This document shows positions 11,866 to 23,466 of a stretch of 64,000 nt of DNA, piece by piece. A program made the position numbers and the translations under genes. Position 1 is the stretch's first letter; every line of letters starts with the position of its first letter. Location: the NCBI RefSeq assembly GCF_964340395.1, contig NC_135563.1, forward strand, positions 5,009,422-5,073,421. The letters run 5' to 3'. The DNA comes from Glandiceps talaboti. Taxonomy: Eukaryota; Hemichordata; Enteropneusta; Spengelidae. The notes under the pieces were generated by a model, which ran no database searches, was not told the DNA's origin, and saw nothing but the letters and a program-made list of their open reading frames with translations.

Positions 11866-12420
11866 CTAATGCATAATATCCCGAAGCTGCGAATCGCGTT
11901 TGATAATGAGTAAAATAGTAAAAATGGACAAATGCTGGTAAGACGAATTTGTTTAAGGGTATGACAGGTTTTTTTGAGCACATACATTTATTTAATGGTT
12001 TTTATACTTCTATAATTGCATTTTCTAATTAGTTTTAAAACTGCACTTAGCTTTAAGTGTAACATTTGTTTGAACTTAATCGTCATATCGTACAGCCTGC
12101 ACAGTTACTGTTCACATAATAATTTGCAAATTGAATATATCAAATCAGTGATTTTGACCCGCACTCAAAAATCACCAGTCCCATGACATTAAAATTTCAA
12201 CCTTACTGTACTACTTATTAATGAAATCGACCTCTAATTGTAAAATGTCTAATTATTGGTATTTTAACTATTTTAAAGATATACTAGCTGCAACAGGAAC
12301 ATTTTTAAAACTGTTTTCTTAGATATAATGACTTAATTAATGGTAATATTATACAACCTGAACAGGTATTAAATCACCTGTTTTAAACACATTTACATAG
12401 CAAGCAGTACACATAGTATG
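11866..12420. other. AT-rich non-coding stretch
   Basis: No coding signal. A motif near 12,152-12,173 (tgattttgacccgcactcaaaaatca-like) recurs in reverse complement near 44,938-44,965, so an old interspersed repeat probably covers part of it. Confidence 0.5.
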
Positions 12421-12745
12421 GTGTGATATATCCAGTCAATTATATTTTTGTCGTCAAATCAAGAAATGGAAGAATTTTCGCTGTAGTAAATACATGGCAC
12501 TAAAATACATTAATTGTCAATAAAAGAACAGTCGCTTTTCCTCACTAAATACTGGATTTGTATTCACATGTACTACATACTACAACATACTGATATAAAA
12601 TTGATTGTGCTGTCTGAAACAATATTCAAATTTGGCCAATTAAGTTAGAAAGGGGTTGAGGATCTGAGGTCTATCTAAAAAGAATTTAGTGTTTATCCTA
12701 CATTGAATTATTGACCTCGCCCCTAACTCGATGTGTTTAATCATC
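12421..12745. repeat. Interspersed repeat family B, copy 1
   Basis: Shares a series of blocks with 54,750-54,975 and 61,240-61,505: ctcactaaatactgg, actacatactac, attgattgtgctgt, ttggccaatt-agttag and tttatcctacat. No coding capacity. The consistent block order shows a dispersed family of unknown class. Confidence 0.75.
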
Positions 12746-13799
12746 ACTATAGTCGATCTATCTTGTCACAATACAATACAGTATTCGTGTACACTTTATA
12801 CTTATTTTAATATTTCCCCGTTGAGTTAGCTGTTGATAGCTGAAATAATCTAGCTGATGTGTTTGGTAGGTTATAATTCGCTTGCAACTTATTGTCACTA
12901 TTTCTAATGAACTCAACATTATATATAAGAATAATCAATGTTTACAAAAATAAAGTAGCAGCTTTAGGATGAATAGAAACTAATCTTCTCTGGAAAATAA
13001 TAATGTGAATGTCATAATGTCATTTTGATTTTGTTTTCGGTTTGGATGAAATAGGTTTCTGTTCAAAAAATGTCTAAAAAAGAGAACAACACCATTATCA
13101 GAATTAAAATGGGTCGTACAAAAAATGAAAAATTATTGGCTTCTGCAGGTTTCCATTACTCAGAAAATCAATATTTATTCTACATGTTTGTGATGTACAT
13201 TTCGCAAAAGATGAAAAGATATTTTCAAACAGTTATCGGATAGCGATAAATCTTCCCCATCTCACGAAAGCGTTAGGAAGGCAACTACTTTAATCTTTAG
13301 TTTTCTATCCATACTTATTGACGTCATCAAATTAATCTCTAAATATCAAACCCTAGTATGGTCAGTCAATGAGGCTCGCCATCTTAAGAGGTAGACATTG
13401 TTTCTGACGTCAAGCCAACATCTAAGTAAACACATTACAAAAGTGTTGTTCGTATATCGTTCACACATTTATTCTACCGGTATTTTTTGAAGATGCGCGT
13501 GGTGTTTTCCTTTGGATGCGAATTTGTCAATTAACTCTGTGCCCTTTCCATACTATATTGATAGACTGAGAATGATCTGTAAACTAAAGATAACTTTTTT
13601 CACAATGTATGATTTTAAAATACTTGATGTCTACAATGTTGGTTTTAGGATGTTGTTAGGAATATAATGTTGTCCTACACACACGTAGATCGGATTTCTC
13701 CAGTTTTATTTCAGTATTCCGTTTAAAAAATGTACAAATAGTAAACTGACCAGATTTAAACTGAATACCTCCCTAAAGAACAAAACCATATATTTTTAG
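12746..13799. other. Non-coding stretch, nothing recognised
   Basis: AT-rich sequence without ORFs above background and without clear repeats shared inside the window. Confidence 0.5.
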
Positions 13800-14224
13800 T
13801 CTATACACACATTGTTGGAATGCCTCATTTTGCTTTTATATATGTTATACATGATGTACCACTTAATTGGAAAATTGACTATGTGAAACTATATGAAATT
13901 TGAAGCTAGCATAGTTAACATATTGCCTAATCATTGATTTCGCAAATTGACCATTAGGACTATAACTTAAGCCACATCAACAAGCTTCAATGAACACATG
14001 TACTTGTTTACTATCATAACAACTACATCAAAGACGTGTGATTTGTTATGGTATGTTCTTTGAAGTTTGCATCCTTAAGATACAGCCTAAATAAATTATG
14101 TAAATGACTACTTGATATTAACTGGATGTTTACCAAAATTTAATCATTTCTTGCCATTACCATATGGAAGATGCGTAGCAAGTATCATTAGAATCTGTGT
14201 TGCAGGTGTTTAGATATCGCATTC

Positions 14225-14263
<39 letters not shown>

Positions 14264-14310
14264 CACACACACACACACACACACACCCCGAGAAGTTTAA
14301 CATTACCTCT
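13800..14310. repeat. Interspersed repeat family A, copy 1, with (CAGA)n/(CA)n tail
   Basis: Blocks cacattgttggaatgc, tacatgatgtacc, gtttaccaaaatttaatca, agatgcgtagcaagtatcat and ttagatatcgcattcacagac are shared in order with 58,200-58,975 and partly with 26,840-27,563. The element ends in (CAGA)n then (CA)n at 14,226-14,286, followed by cattacctcttacggga, which also recurs after the (CAGA)n at 59,458. It is a non-coding dispersed family with a microsatellite tail. Confidence 0.8.
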
Positions 14311-15498
14311 TACGGGAGCTAAAGATCTGCCATAAACATGTTATTTATCCATGTGCATTCATATCATCAAGAAGGTCAACATATGTTCTTGCCATATTTA
14401 CCAAAATGGCCATTCAAACAATTTGTCTGTATCAATTTTCATATAATTCATTCTTTAAAGTAACAGTTGAAAGATGATATTTCTGATGCGTTTAAGCACA
14501 ATTAACCATTCCTATGTCATGAAATCCAGTCAATTGCCACCATGGTTGCATCACATATTGTATTTTTGCTGAAAGATCTAATCTTTTCCTTTCCATACAA
14601 AAATAGTTTCCACTTGTCCATCAACAAGTTGAAACATTACTCTCTTTTTTATTCCTATTCTCATTTCAGTGTATCTTAGACTACGTGTACAAACTAGAGA
14701 TTGTCATCATTATACAGTTTGACATCAACGTGTAATAGCGAATTCTGCGCCTGGAGCTCTTCATCAACGTTTAATAGCGAATTCTGCGCCAGGAGCTCTT
14801 CTAGGAACAGGTGCATTATAAATTCGCTTTACGTGTATAGAACCGCATATCATTTTGTACACACAATTGTAGGTTTGCACAAAAGCCAACTCATGTGTTT
14901 ACTGCGTTTCCGAATTATAAGATCCTAAATATACAGACGGACAAAGGGACCTATATCAACACTTCATTACCTTCATTTTATTGACGTTATAACCACGAAT
15001 GATTCAGATAATTGTAACAATTAAGTACAACCTAGAAATTAAAAACGTAACATGATTTTAATCTAAATGGACACCGTGCCGAGATGACAGGGAACAAATA
15101 ATGATAATTTATCAACAAAACAATTAAAAAGATAAATTACAGTGAATACATTTATCAAGGTAATGAATCATCTAAATGGCAAGGAATTGGAAAGTCTCCT
15201 GTTCATCAAAAACAACCCATTTTCAAACTGATCACAGTTGTTTTCCAGACATTGTTTCCATTGACTCGATCTTTTCAGGGAGCACGTTTTGAAAATGTAT
15301 CGATCCATAATCAATCGACATACGCTTTTCTTTATTGTATCATGTTTCTTTTATCTTCCAGCGTAACAAAACTGAAATCGATTTATCATTCTCTCATCTC
15401 TTCCCGAACACGACAGAAAGAGTAAAAGAGGGATCACTACATACGTTGCTATAAATATTGTGGTGTATATTTTTTTTTAAATAAGTGATAAACTTATT
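14311..15498. other. Non-coding stretch, small imperfect repeat at about 14,720-14,800
   Basis: A roughly 37-bp unit with gtaatagcgaattctgcgcc occurs twice in tandem near 14,728-14,805. The ORF across it is repeat-derived. Nothing else is recognised. Confidence 0.5.
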
Positions 15499-16595
<1,097 letters not shown>

Positions 16596-16598
16596 TTT

Positions 16599-16718
16599 TC
16601 GATTTAGTAAAACAATCACCTAAGATAACAACAGTGTCTTTTCTTGTTCTTTGAACCGCGTTAGTGTAAACAAGAAAAAGCGTTGTTGCTATCTTGGGTG
16701 ATTGTGTTACTAAATCGA
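16599..16718. mobile_element. Hairpin (MITE-like) element
   Basis: The left arm begins cgatttagtaaaacaatcac and the right arm ends gtgattgtgttactaaatcg. The arms of about 50 bp pair with a few mismatches around a 13-bp loop. The sequence would fold into a long imperfect hairpin. No ORF. Confidence 0.75.
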
Positions 16719-17424
16719 AATAATCCGTTATAACACAAGTCATCCACTACTAGTAGTATAGTGGTAGCAGCCACATTTAAGTGAGCATAATATTAAAATA
16801 ACCGATTTTTCAGAACAATTATGATATATGTTAGAATGCAAAACCTTAAACAGAGTTTTTTAAGTTTTTTAAAGATAAATTCCCTTATACACCTTACATG
16901 GTATGCCATAGTAATTTGCTAATATACAGTACTACATACTGATAAATTGATCAACGAGTTATTGAGCCTTTAAAGCAACTTATTCTAATGCTGATGATGA
17001 AGACGTGCAGGCAAAGACTTCATACATGCCGACAGATTCATCTGTGTATTCTTGCTATACACACTTGCCCTGTCCTTTCCTGCGATTCATTTGCCCTGTT
17101 CTTTTCTGTAATTAAAAAGGTATATATATACAGCCTAAGGCCGCCAGGGGCAACAACACTAAGCCAACAATACTTTTGTGTTTACATGAGTAAATTTACT
17201 TTGTTTTGTTTATCCTATGAAGAGAGAAACTGCAGAAATGTTCAATCATTGCAAATGACATTTCAATCAGCTTATGCTAGTGCGGCAAAATTTCTTTCAA
17301 TCCCTTATTCCACACGCCGTAACTAGCATTTGGTAATGAGTACCAGATTCAACACGCCAATGATATGATATAGAATTGTGTTAAAAATACCAATGAACAC
17401 TAAATCAACCAATTAAGGAACCTT

Positions 17425-17620
17425 GTATTCAATTTAACTTTTGTTCCAAACACAACTTGAATATTTTACCTCAACTTTTCGACCGCACACTTCAGTTCTT
17501 GTCAACAGATTGACCCACCATTCAGTACACGTGATCTTATGGAAACGTGAGCCTAATAAGTGGTCATAGATGCAGTCGAAAATTTCAGGTTGTGTTTGGA
17601 ACAAAAGTTAAATTGAATAC
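17425..17620. mobile_element. MITE with 32-bp perfect terminal inverted repeats
   Basis: 17,425-17,456 and 17,589-17,620 are perfect reverse complements (core taacttttgttccaaacaca), separated by 132 bp. Exact arms and a small non-coding interior fit a young non-autonomous DNA element. Target duplications are not obvious. Confidence 0.85.
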
Positions 17621-18318
17621 CATGGTTTACCAACACAGATGAATTCCCATTTAAACATTAAGGAACGTTCTCGAATAATTCAAACGTATTATGGAATATA
17701 ATTTATATATGTGATATAGCTTTAAAGAAGACAAAACTAGTCCTTAAAACGTCAAGTGTCTTAACATGAATAGAGTATTCGTCACATAAATCATATTGCA
17801 AACACATTAGAAAAAAGTATATATTGATTGACATGATGATAAACATTTCAAGACAATTTACAAATCACTAAGTAATCAATAGAGCGAGCTAAGACGTCAC
17901 TATGGAGACACTACCTTACTAATGCCCTATGCTGTCTAAACGTCACGCATTTTCAACTCAGAAGTGTCATCGTCTCGATGGTATAAGTGTCTTGCAAAGG
18001 CGAATTAAACTCGCTGATATTTAAAAAGATATTTGACACGAAAATACACATAGAAATGTAGACCCATCTGATATATTAATAGTATCAACAAGAATTTATT
18101 TTTTCAATAATGGTAAATGTGTGTGAAAGAATGAAACATACAAATGACTCTACAAAAGTTATTTGTATGAATTAACAATAGCAAAATATATCCATATATT
18201 TGAGTTTGCAATATCTTAACAAATAGAAATTCTGAAGATTGAAATGTACCATGAAGGCAAGAAAGTGCGTTATTAACATGAAAATACCTTGTGATCATGA
18301 AATTGTATGTGTATATAT
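17621..18318. other. Non-coding stretch, nothing recognised
   Basis: AT-rich sequence between the MITE and the hammerhead motif. The minus-strand ORF at 18,104-18,349 has no motif and runs into the ribozyme, so it is unlikely to be real. Confidence 0.5.
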
Positions 18319-18367
18319 ACCCCTGATGAGTGAGGACTACGCACCTCACGAAACAGTTCTGTAGGGT
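18319..18367 (+). ncRNA. Hammerhead ribozyme, PLE-type
   Basis: All hammerhead elements are present in order. Stem I is ACCC (18,319-18,322) pairing with GGGT (18,364-18,367). The core CTGATGA is at 18,323-18,329. Stem II is GTGAGG/CCTCAC (18,330-18,335 with 18,344-18,349), six pairs around an 8-nt loop. GAAA is at 18,350-18,353. Stem III lies within 18,353-18,362 (ACAG/CTGT, TT loop) and the cleavage position is A18,363 (GUA site). Short stem III hammerheads are known from Penelope-like element terminal repeats. The motif sits about 35 bp upstream of a long (TA)n tract and no PLE coding sequence is attached, so this is probably a solo terminal fragment. Confidence 0.85.
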
Positions 18368-18400
18368 CTATAGCATATAATTTGGTTCAAATTTTCAAAA

Positions 18401-18524
<124 letters not shown>

Positions 18525-18887
18525 GTCATATATAAACTGATGAACAGAATAATGTCTGAAATCCGTACACGAACAAAATAATGACTCATACATCCCATAT
18601 TTTGTCATAGCAAGAAAAAAGAAATAAATTCATGTTACATTGAGGATTCACTGACATCTCTTAACTGCCAATGTAGGGATTATTCTCCGTCTATGACATA
18701 TTCTGCCTCGAGTTGTATTTCCACAATCGTACACTTAGCAGCGTTTACTTTCTGTACAGTCTTCTTAACACAAGTCGAGGATATCGACATGAAGTGTCTC
18801 TTTGACAGTCACGATATTAACCAAGCTGAAGACAACCCTGTTCATTCTAATTCCGCCAATAAGGACGTAAACAGAGTCGGCGATCAT

Positions 18888-19919
18888 TTAACTCGCGCGT
18901 CCAGTCTGTTCTGGTATTGAGATGTCAATTATGCTATTTTTTTTCCTACATAAAAAGACGTGCAAAAAACCCTTTCTGAATTGATTGTATTGCAAAGAGT
19001 ATATAATGGGGTTAACGCATACATTGCTCAAAGAAATGACAGCGGAGAGCATATAAAATGTTCCTCCGAATGACAAATCCATTCCAAATATATACAATAA
19101 ATTATAGATTGTCATAGGAGCCCAGCAAATGAAAAAACACATAAATACAATACACAAAGTTTTGAATACATTTTTCCTCGCCCGTGCCCATTTGTCTGGC
19201 CCAGCTTTCTTATTTACAGTAAGATTGGGGTTTCCACTCACTGTGTTTATCATAGCATCTGGTGAAACCCGACTTTTCAGCGTCTTATACATCTCTCCAT
19301 ATGAGAAGGCCATGACAGCGAGCGGTAACAACGTTTGAAAGAAAGTGTCGAAAAACAGTAAAAGTCGAACGGTGATTGTATCTCCTAATCTCACATCACA
19401 GTATTCGTCGACTGTATTACTTAAAACAATCCAATAAGAAGTATATATTAATGACACGATCCACTCAAAAACAATGATGAAGAGGAGCTTGTTTTTTGTA
19501 AATCTGTTTCGATGTACAATGGGATGCACAACACCGAAATATCGTTCAATTGATAAAGCTGTTAAATTTAGAGATGAGACCATCACTGGTGCCCACAAAA
19601 AGTACTCAGACCAGAATAATTTACAAAATAATGTAGCTGATACACTGCCAGGGAATATAGGAAAGGTTGGACCCAGGTATTGAATGATAAATACAGTCGT
19701 GGAAATGAAATCTGCGATGGACTGATGTAAGATTAACAGGTTTGTAAGCGTGTGCAGTCTTTTTACTCGTGCTATTACAACACAAACAATCAAATTACCA
19801 AAAAATCCCAAAACACCAACTATTACATACAACGCGTATAACCAATCTGGTATTAAAACCTTCCAGGTCCAAAAATCATATTCATATGAATAACTTGCTG
19901 TGTCCGTGACGGAATCCAT
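18888..19919 (-). CDS. Class A (rhodopsin-like) G protein-coupled receptor, orphan
   Basis: A complete intronless 343-residue seven-transmembrane receptor, presumably on the plasma membrane and coupling a ligand, probably a peptide or amine, to G proteins. The ATG is at 19,917-19,919 and the TAA at 18,888-18,890. Class A landmarks are GN at 41-42 (TM1), IAD with Asp70 (TM2), Cys99 at the start of TM3 and Cys174 in loop 2 as the likely disulfide pair, ERY at 125-127 (variant of DRY), Trp153 (TM4), Pro199 and Tyr207 (TM5), CWAP at 265-268 (TM6) and NPIIY at 303-307 (TM7). Cys324 could be palmitoylated. The N-terminus is about 25 residues with no NxS/T site. Intronless ERYFGVVHP-type receptors are often found in lineage-expanded families of invertebrate deuterostomes (established pattern; assignment here is inference). 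No ligand can be assigned. No stops or frameshifts. Confidence 0.93.
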   Translation of the reverse strand: MDSVTDTASYSYEYDFWTWKVLIPDWLYALYVIVGVLGFFGNLIVCVVIARVKRLHTLTNLLILHQSIADFISTTVFIIQYLGPTFPIFPGSVSATLFCKLFWSEYFLWAPVMVSSLNLTALSIERYFGVVHPIVHRNRFTKNKLLFIIVFEWIVSLIYTSYWIVLSNTVDEYCDVRLGDTITVRLLLFFDTFFQTLLPLAVMAFSYGEMYKTLKSRVSPDAMINTVSGNPNLTVNKKAGPDKWARARKNVFKTLCIVFMCFFICWAPMTIYNLLYIFGMDLSFGGTFYMLSAVISLSNVCVNPIIYSLQYNQFRKGFLHVFLCRKKNSIIDISIPEQTGRAS

Positions 19920-21741
19920 GCTTTATCTTGTAAGCTCAAAGGGTGTTTAGTCGGTTAGATACTTCCGTTTATCAACGTTCTTGTTCAAGCAATGCTCTAC
20001 TATACCAGTGTTTCTTAATCATGTCATTTGCTCACAGATGATTGATCAGACCCAGGCAGGATAGTTTCTAAAACCTGGGGAAAAAGTACAAATATAATAT
20101 CTAAGAAACTACATGCTACGATATAAGCTATCACTCACTGAACAACACGGTAGTATCCTATAATATATATTTTTTTGTTTTTGCAGGAGCATGTTCAATG
20201 CGCTAGTAATAATATCAAAAATTGCTTTCCATTATCAGAGCCAACATTTTAACTGAAATGACTAGGTAAGAATGGTCGAAAACTATTATTCGATAACAGA
20301 TTTGTGGAATGGTTTTTTTTTATATATTACAAACTAGCTCAAATCACAACCTAATAATAACCCCGCGTATGATACGATTTGTAATAGGCAGTGTATGCAT
20401 CATTAGCATAGTAAAAGTTACGAGTATCTCGGTGTATTCTACGAAGAAGCTTTCAATTTGACGACGCTTCTTGCTCGATGTACCGAGCCTTTTAACGGGC
20501 GCATTCCTTTAAGTAATATTAAAGGGTGCAAAAGTTGAGTTGATACGTATTTGCGCATAGTTTTTACTGCATAATGAAAAGGTTCCCACCGTTTTTGTAC
20601 CTACTGAAGCTCACGTAACAAATATTAACAAATGACTGAACTCAAACCTGGTATTATGATATAACTCACAAACTACACGATGGCGTAATTTATACGTACC
20701 ACACAATGTTCAGCAACTATTCAGTCATTTGTTCTAACAATGCCAGAAGACAATAATGTTATAGAAGCCATGCATCGACATGAGCATCGTAATGGAGTAT
20801 GGTTTAATTTTTTTAAATGTCCACTTGAGCAAAACGCCTATAAACTCAGCTTTTGCCATTTTGAGAAAAGATACCCTGCGTCATAATAGTCTTTTTCGTG
20901 TTAATTTGTATTACATAAGTGAAACGTTCATGCTGAGGTAGGATTAATATACCATTGATTACTTACGGGTAGTGTAGCATGAAGACAGCAATCCAAGATT
21001 ATCAGAGATGTGTTCTATCTCGTATATATTGATGGAACTGACGTCGACAGGCAGAAACGGTTCCCTTTGTACATATAAACCACACTCCGGCTTGATTTTG
21101 ATTGGTTTGTGCACACAATGTAACCTCTGCATAACAAACTGAAAAAAATGTATATATAACATTAGCGATAATGTAGTATTTCTAGAATCAGCTAGCAAGG
21201 ATGGTGTGGGGGGGGGAGCTTCAGTAAATCGTTTGTCGTTGTCAGCTCGTACTGTCTATGCAATCGATCGCAAGGAGTGGAAATCTGTTCAATATATATC
21301 GAATCGTTTACGTATCACTATTCTTCTTCTCACAGCCAAAATGCCTATGTTTCAATAACAACAGACATTTGAGAAATTGGGTGTTTCACTTTGACTTGAA
21401 AATTGCCAGATCGGACGTCATTGTGACTTTACTAAAAGAGTCATTGATCACAGCTAAGGAGTAAACGTGGGAAGATACGTGTTATATCGTTGTTATTCTT
21501 TTCATACTTTGAGGCCAATGTAAACAACGATTCGCAGTAATATCAGTGTTGATGTTCCTAGTCAATACACTTTACTATTCCCGAGTGTGAAGTGTATTCT
21601 CCTTTACCTCCAAACGTTTTTTGACTGGTATTACCGAACAATGATCATTCATTTCACGTCACTGACAACACTCTCCTTAATGATGATCTCGTAAAACTTC
21701 AATTACGAATGCAGTAAACGCGGTAATAATTTCATCTCATT
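19920..21741. other. Receptor upstream region and non-coding DNA
   Basis: No promoter element can be called with confidence. A small hairpin (cgaagaagc/gcttcttgctcg) lies near 20,437-20,482. The block ttgttctaacaatgc-agaagaca near 20,728 resembles the right arm of the foldback element at 42,391-42,560, suggesting a fragment of that family. No gene is recognised. Confidence 0.45.
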
Positions 21742-22017
21742 ATGACTTTAATGCTACTAATATTACTCTTGCATCATGTAGGTAAACGCCATTGTGATTC
21801 GACTAATTATAGATATTCCCTTTCTGCTCAAAGCGACACTCCATACATGGACAATGCCAGGAGGGATATTATTTGTCACCTTAAAGGCTGCTATCCTCCT
21901 TTCCCACGTCCAATTAACATAACATGTATCTCTGACGTAATTGACCGTACAAACGAGCTAGTTTACATCTCTTGTGATCTGTTTTGGTGTGAATTGGCAT
22001 ACAGTACTCAAATATGA
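21742..22017 (+). CDS. Candidate small secreted Cys-containing protein
   Basis: An ATG ORF of 91 codons starts MTLMLLILLLHHVG, which resembles a short signal peptide, and continues with six cysteines (RHC, IIC, KGC, ITC, ISC, FWC) to a TGA at 22,015-22,017. An even cysteine count and an N-terminal hydrophobic run fit a small secreted protein, but no family is recognised and the length is not beyond chance in AT-rich DNA. A strong donor-like tag|gtaaac at about 21,778-21,786 means the first part could instead be a signal-peptide exon spliced elsewhere. Confidence 0.22.
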   Translation: MTLMLLILLLHHVGKRHCDSTNYRYSLSAQSDTPYMDNARRDIICHLKGCYPPFPRPINITCISDVIDRTNELVYISCDLFWCELAYSTQI

Positions 22018-23000
22018 AATGTTCGATCATGTAGATACCTTTCCTTTTGAGTGATGGAGCAAACGATTGTTGTATGCATAATCGCTACACGATAACAGAC
22101 ACCTTGTTTAAGCATTCACAGAGCCTCTGCTGATCTCTTCTTGCACAATAGTCCGACAGGTAACACCCTCCTGGGGCTCAAATAAAATGATTGACACACC
22201 GACGGGTATTTACTCGTACATGTACAGCAACCATGTTTTATAAGCGAGTAATTGTCAATTGTCTATTGTTGTATGACGAATATATGTTCTGTCTGATAAA
22301 AACTGTAATAACATCATACGACAGATGGGGATTAACATCCCCGAGCAAACAGGAAACTGAACAGGATTATATCCAGATTTAGCTTAGTACAATATATCAC
22401 TATTGTCCTTGAATCAGAAATCAAACCAGAGAAAATGACAATAGTTAGGTTCTAGTGTACTTAGTTAACCTGACTATTCTGATTTCCTAGAGATATTTTA
22501 TCACGTTAATATTGTGAAGAAGACAATTGAACGATGTCGTTTAGAGTTCTCTTGACAATTTACGTTACAGCTATCTCCCAATTATGATATGCGTTGTCAA
22601 AAAATGAACATGATAAACATATTGTAAAGATAGTTCATGGCATTTCGTGGTTGTTCGTGTAGAAATATGATGTACTTAAATGGCACAAAAAAGAGTAACG
22701 GCTGAAATTAACCAACTAGTACGTGATCTCTACTTTCAAAATCGCCATTATTGTTGTCTAGTACTTTTAAAACATGGAAAAGGTTAGAACATTTTTTGGT
22801 GCTGCATAACTAGTTGCTAATATATGATATCCATCAAACCAACTGAAAGATCAAACCCTTCAGCATTTCGATGCATGTATAAGTGCAACATTCATCATTA
22901 GATATATCTTCATTGTAAAATGGGCATTTCAACCTTTCCTATTGCACTCCAACCAGTATATGTTACATACCATAGTGATATTCAGGCAATGTAATGAGAC
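22018..23000. other. Non-coding stretch, nothing recognised
   Basis: No motif-bearing ORF or clear repeat. Confidence 0.5.
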
Positions 23001-23185
23001 AGAACCCAATGATGCGTGAGTACAAGTGTCGAATACTTGCAAGGTATCTGCACGAGCGAGTGTTCTCTGCCGCCGTACTTTCACGAGTGTAGGACCCCAT
23101 GATGTGAAGTGCAAGTGTGGCGTACTCAGCGTATTTGCACGAATGTTTGGAGTGTTCTCTGCGGCCATATGCGAGTGAAAGTGCA
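23000..23185. repeat. Two-copy degenerate tandem repeat, about 83 bp
   Basis: The blocks caagtgt, ttgca, gcacga, tgttctctgc and cgagtg recur in the same order in two adjacent units, the first starting near 23,005 and the second near 23,095. The minus-strand 150-codon ORF crosses both units and is probably produced by this repeat. Confidence 0.65.
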
Positions 23186-23446
23186 GCAGCAGACATCGCA
23201 AGCACAGTGAAAATACCCCTCAGTATCCACACGGCATGGGGTCTTCTTATTATTACACATGTTAATCCAAAACAACACACTTCTGTGTTTGTGTACAAGG
23301 AACAATCGCGTATCATTTGCATATACTTTGCATAAACGAATGTAATAATGTTATTATTAAGTATTGCACTGAAGGGCAAATACCACTGGTATGCATGGGC
23401 ACAGGTGTACTTCATCTTTATGCCAGTCTAGTCAATCGTGTTGCTC

Positions 23447-23466
23447 GAGCACAGATATCTGTGCTC
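23447..23466. repeat. 20-bp perfect palindrome
   Basis: GAGCACAGATATCTGTGCTC is its own reverse complement. It could be a dimeric protein binding site or part of a decayed hairpin element. No function is assigned. Confidence 0.6.

Noticed and set aside
14226-14286. Evenly spaced short repeats considered as a CRISPR array
   Set aside because: They are simple (CAGA)n and (CA)n microsatellites without spacers, in a eukaryotic genome.
18538-18575. Another CTGATGA followed by GAAA on the plus strand just right of the (TA)n/(ATT)n tract
   Set aside because: There is no pairing for stem I or stem III, and stem II would be only three pairs with unpaired bases before GAAA.
22963-23415. 150-codon minus-strand ORF, one of the longest in the window
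   Set aside because: It crosses a two-copy tandem repeat, has no motif, and overlaps other ORFs in two further frames.
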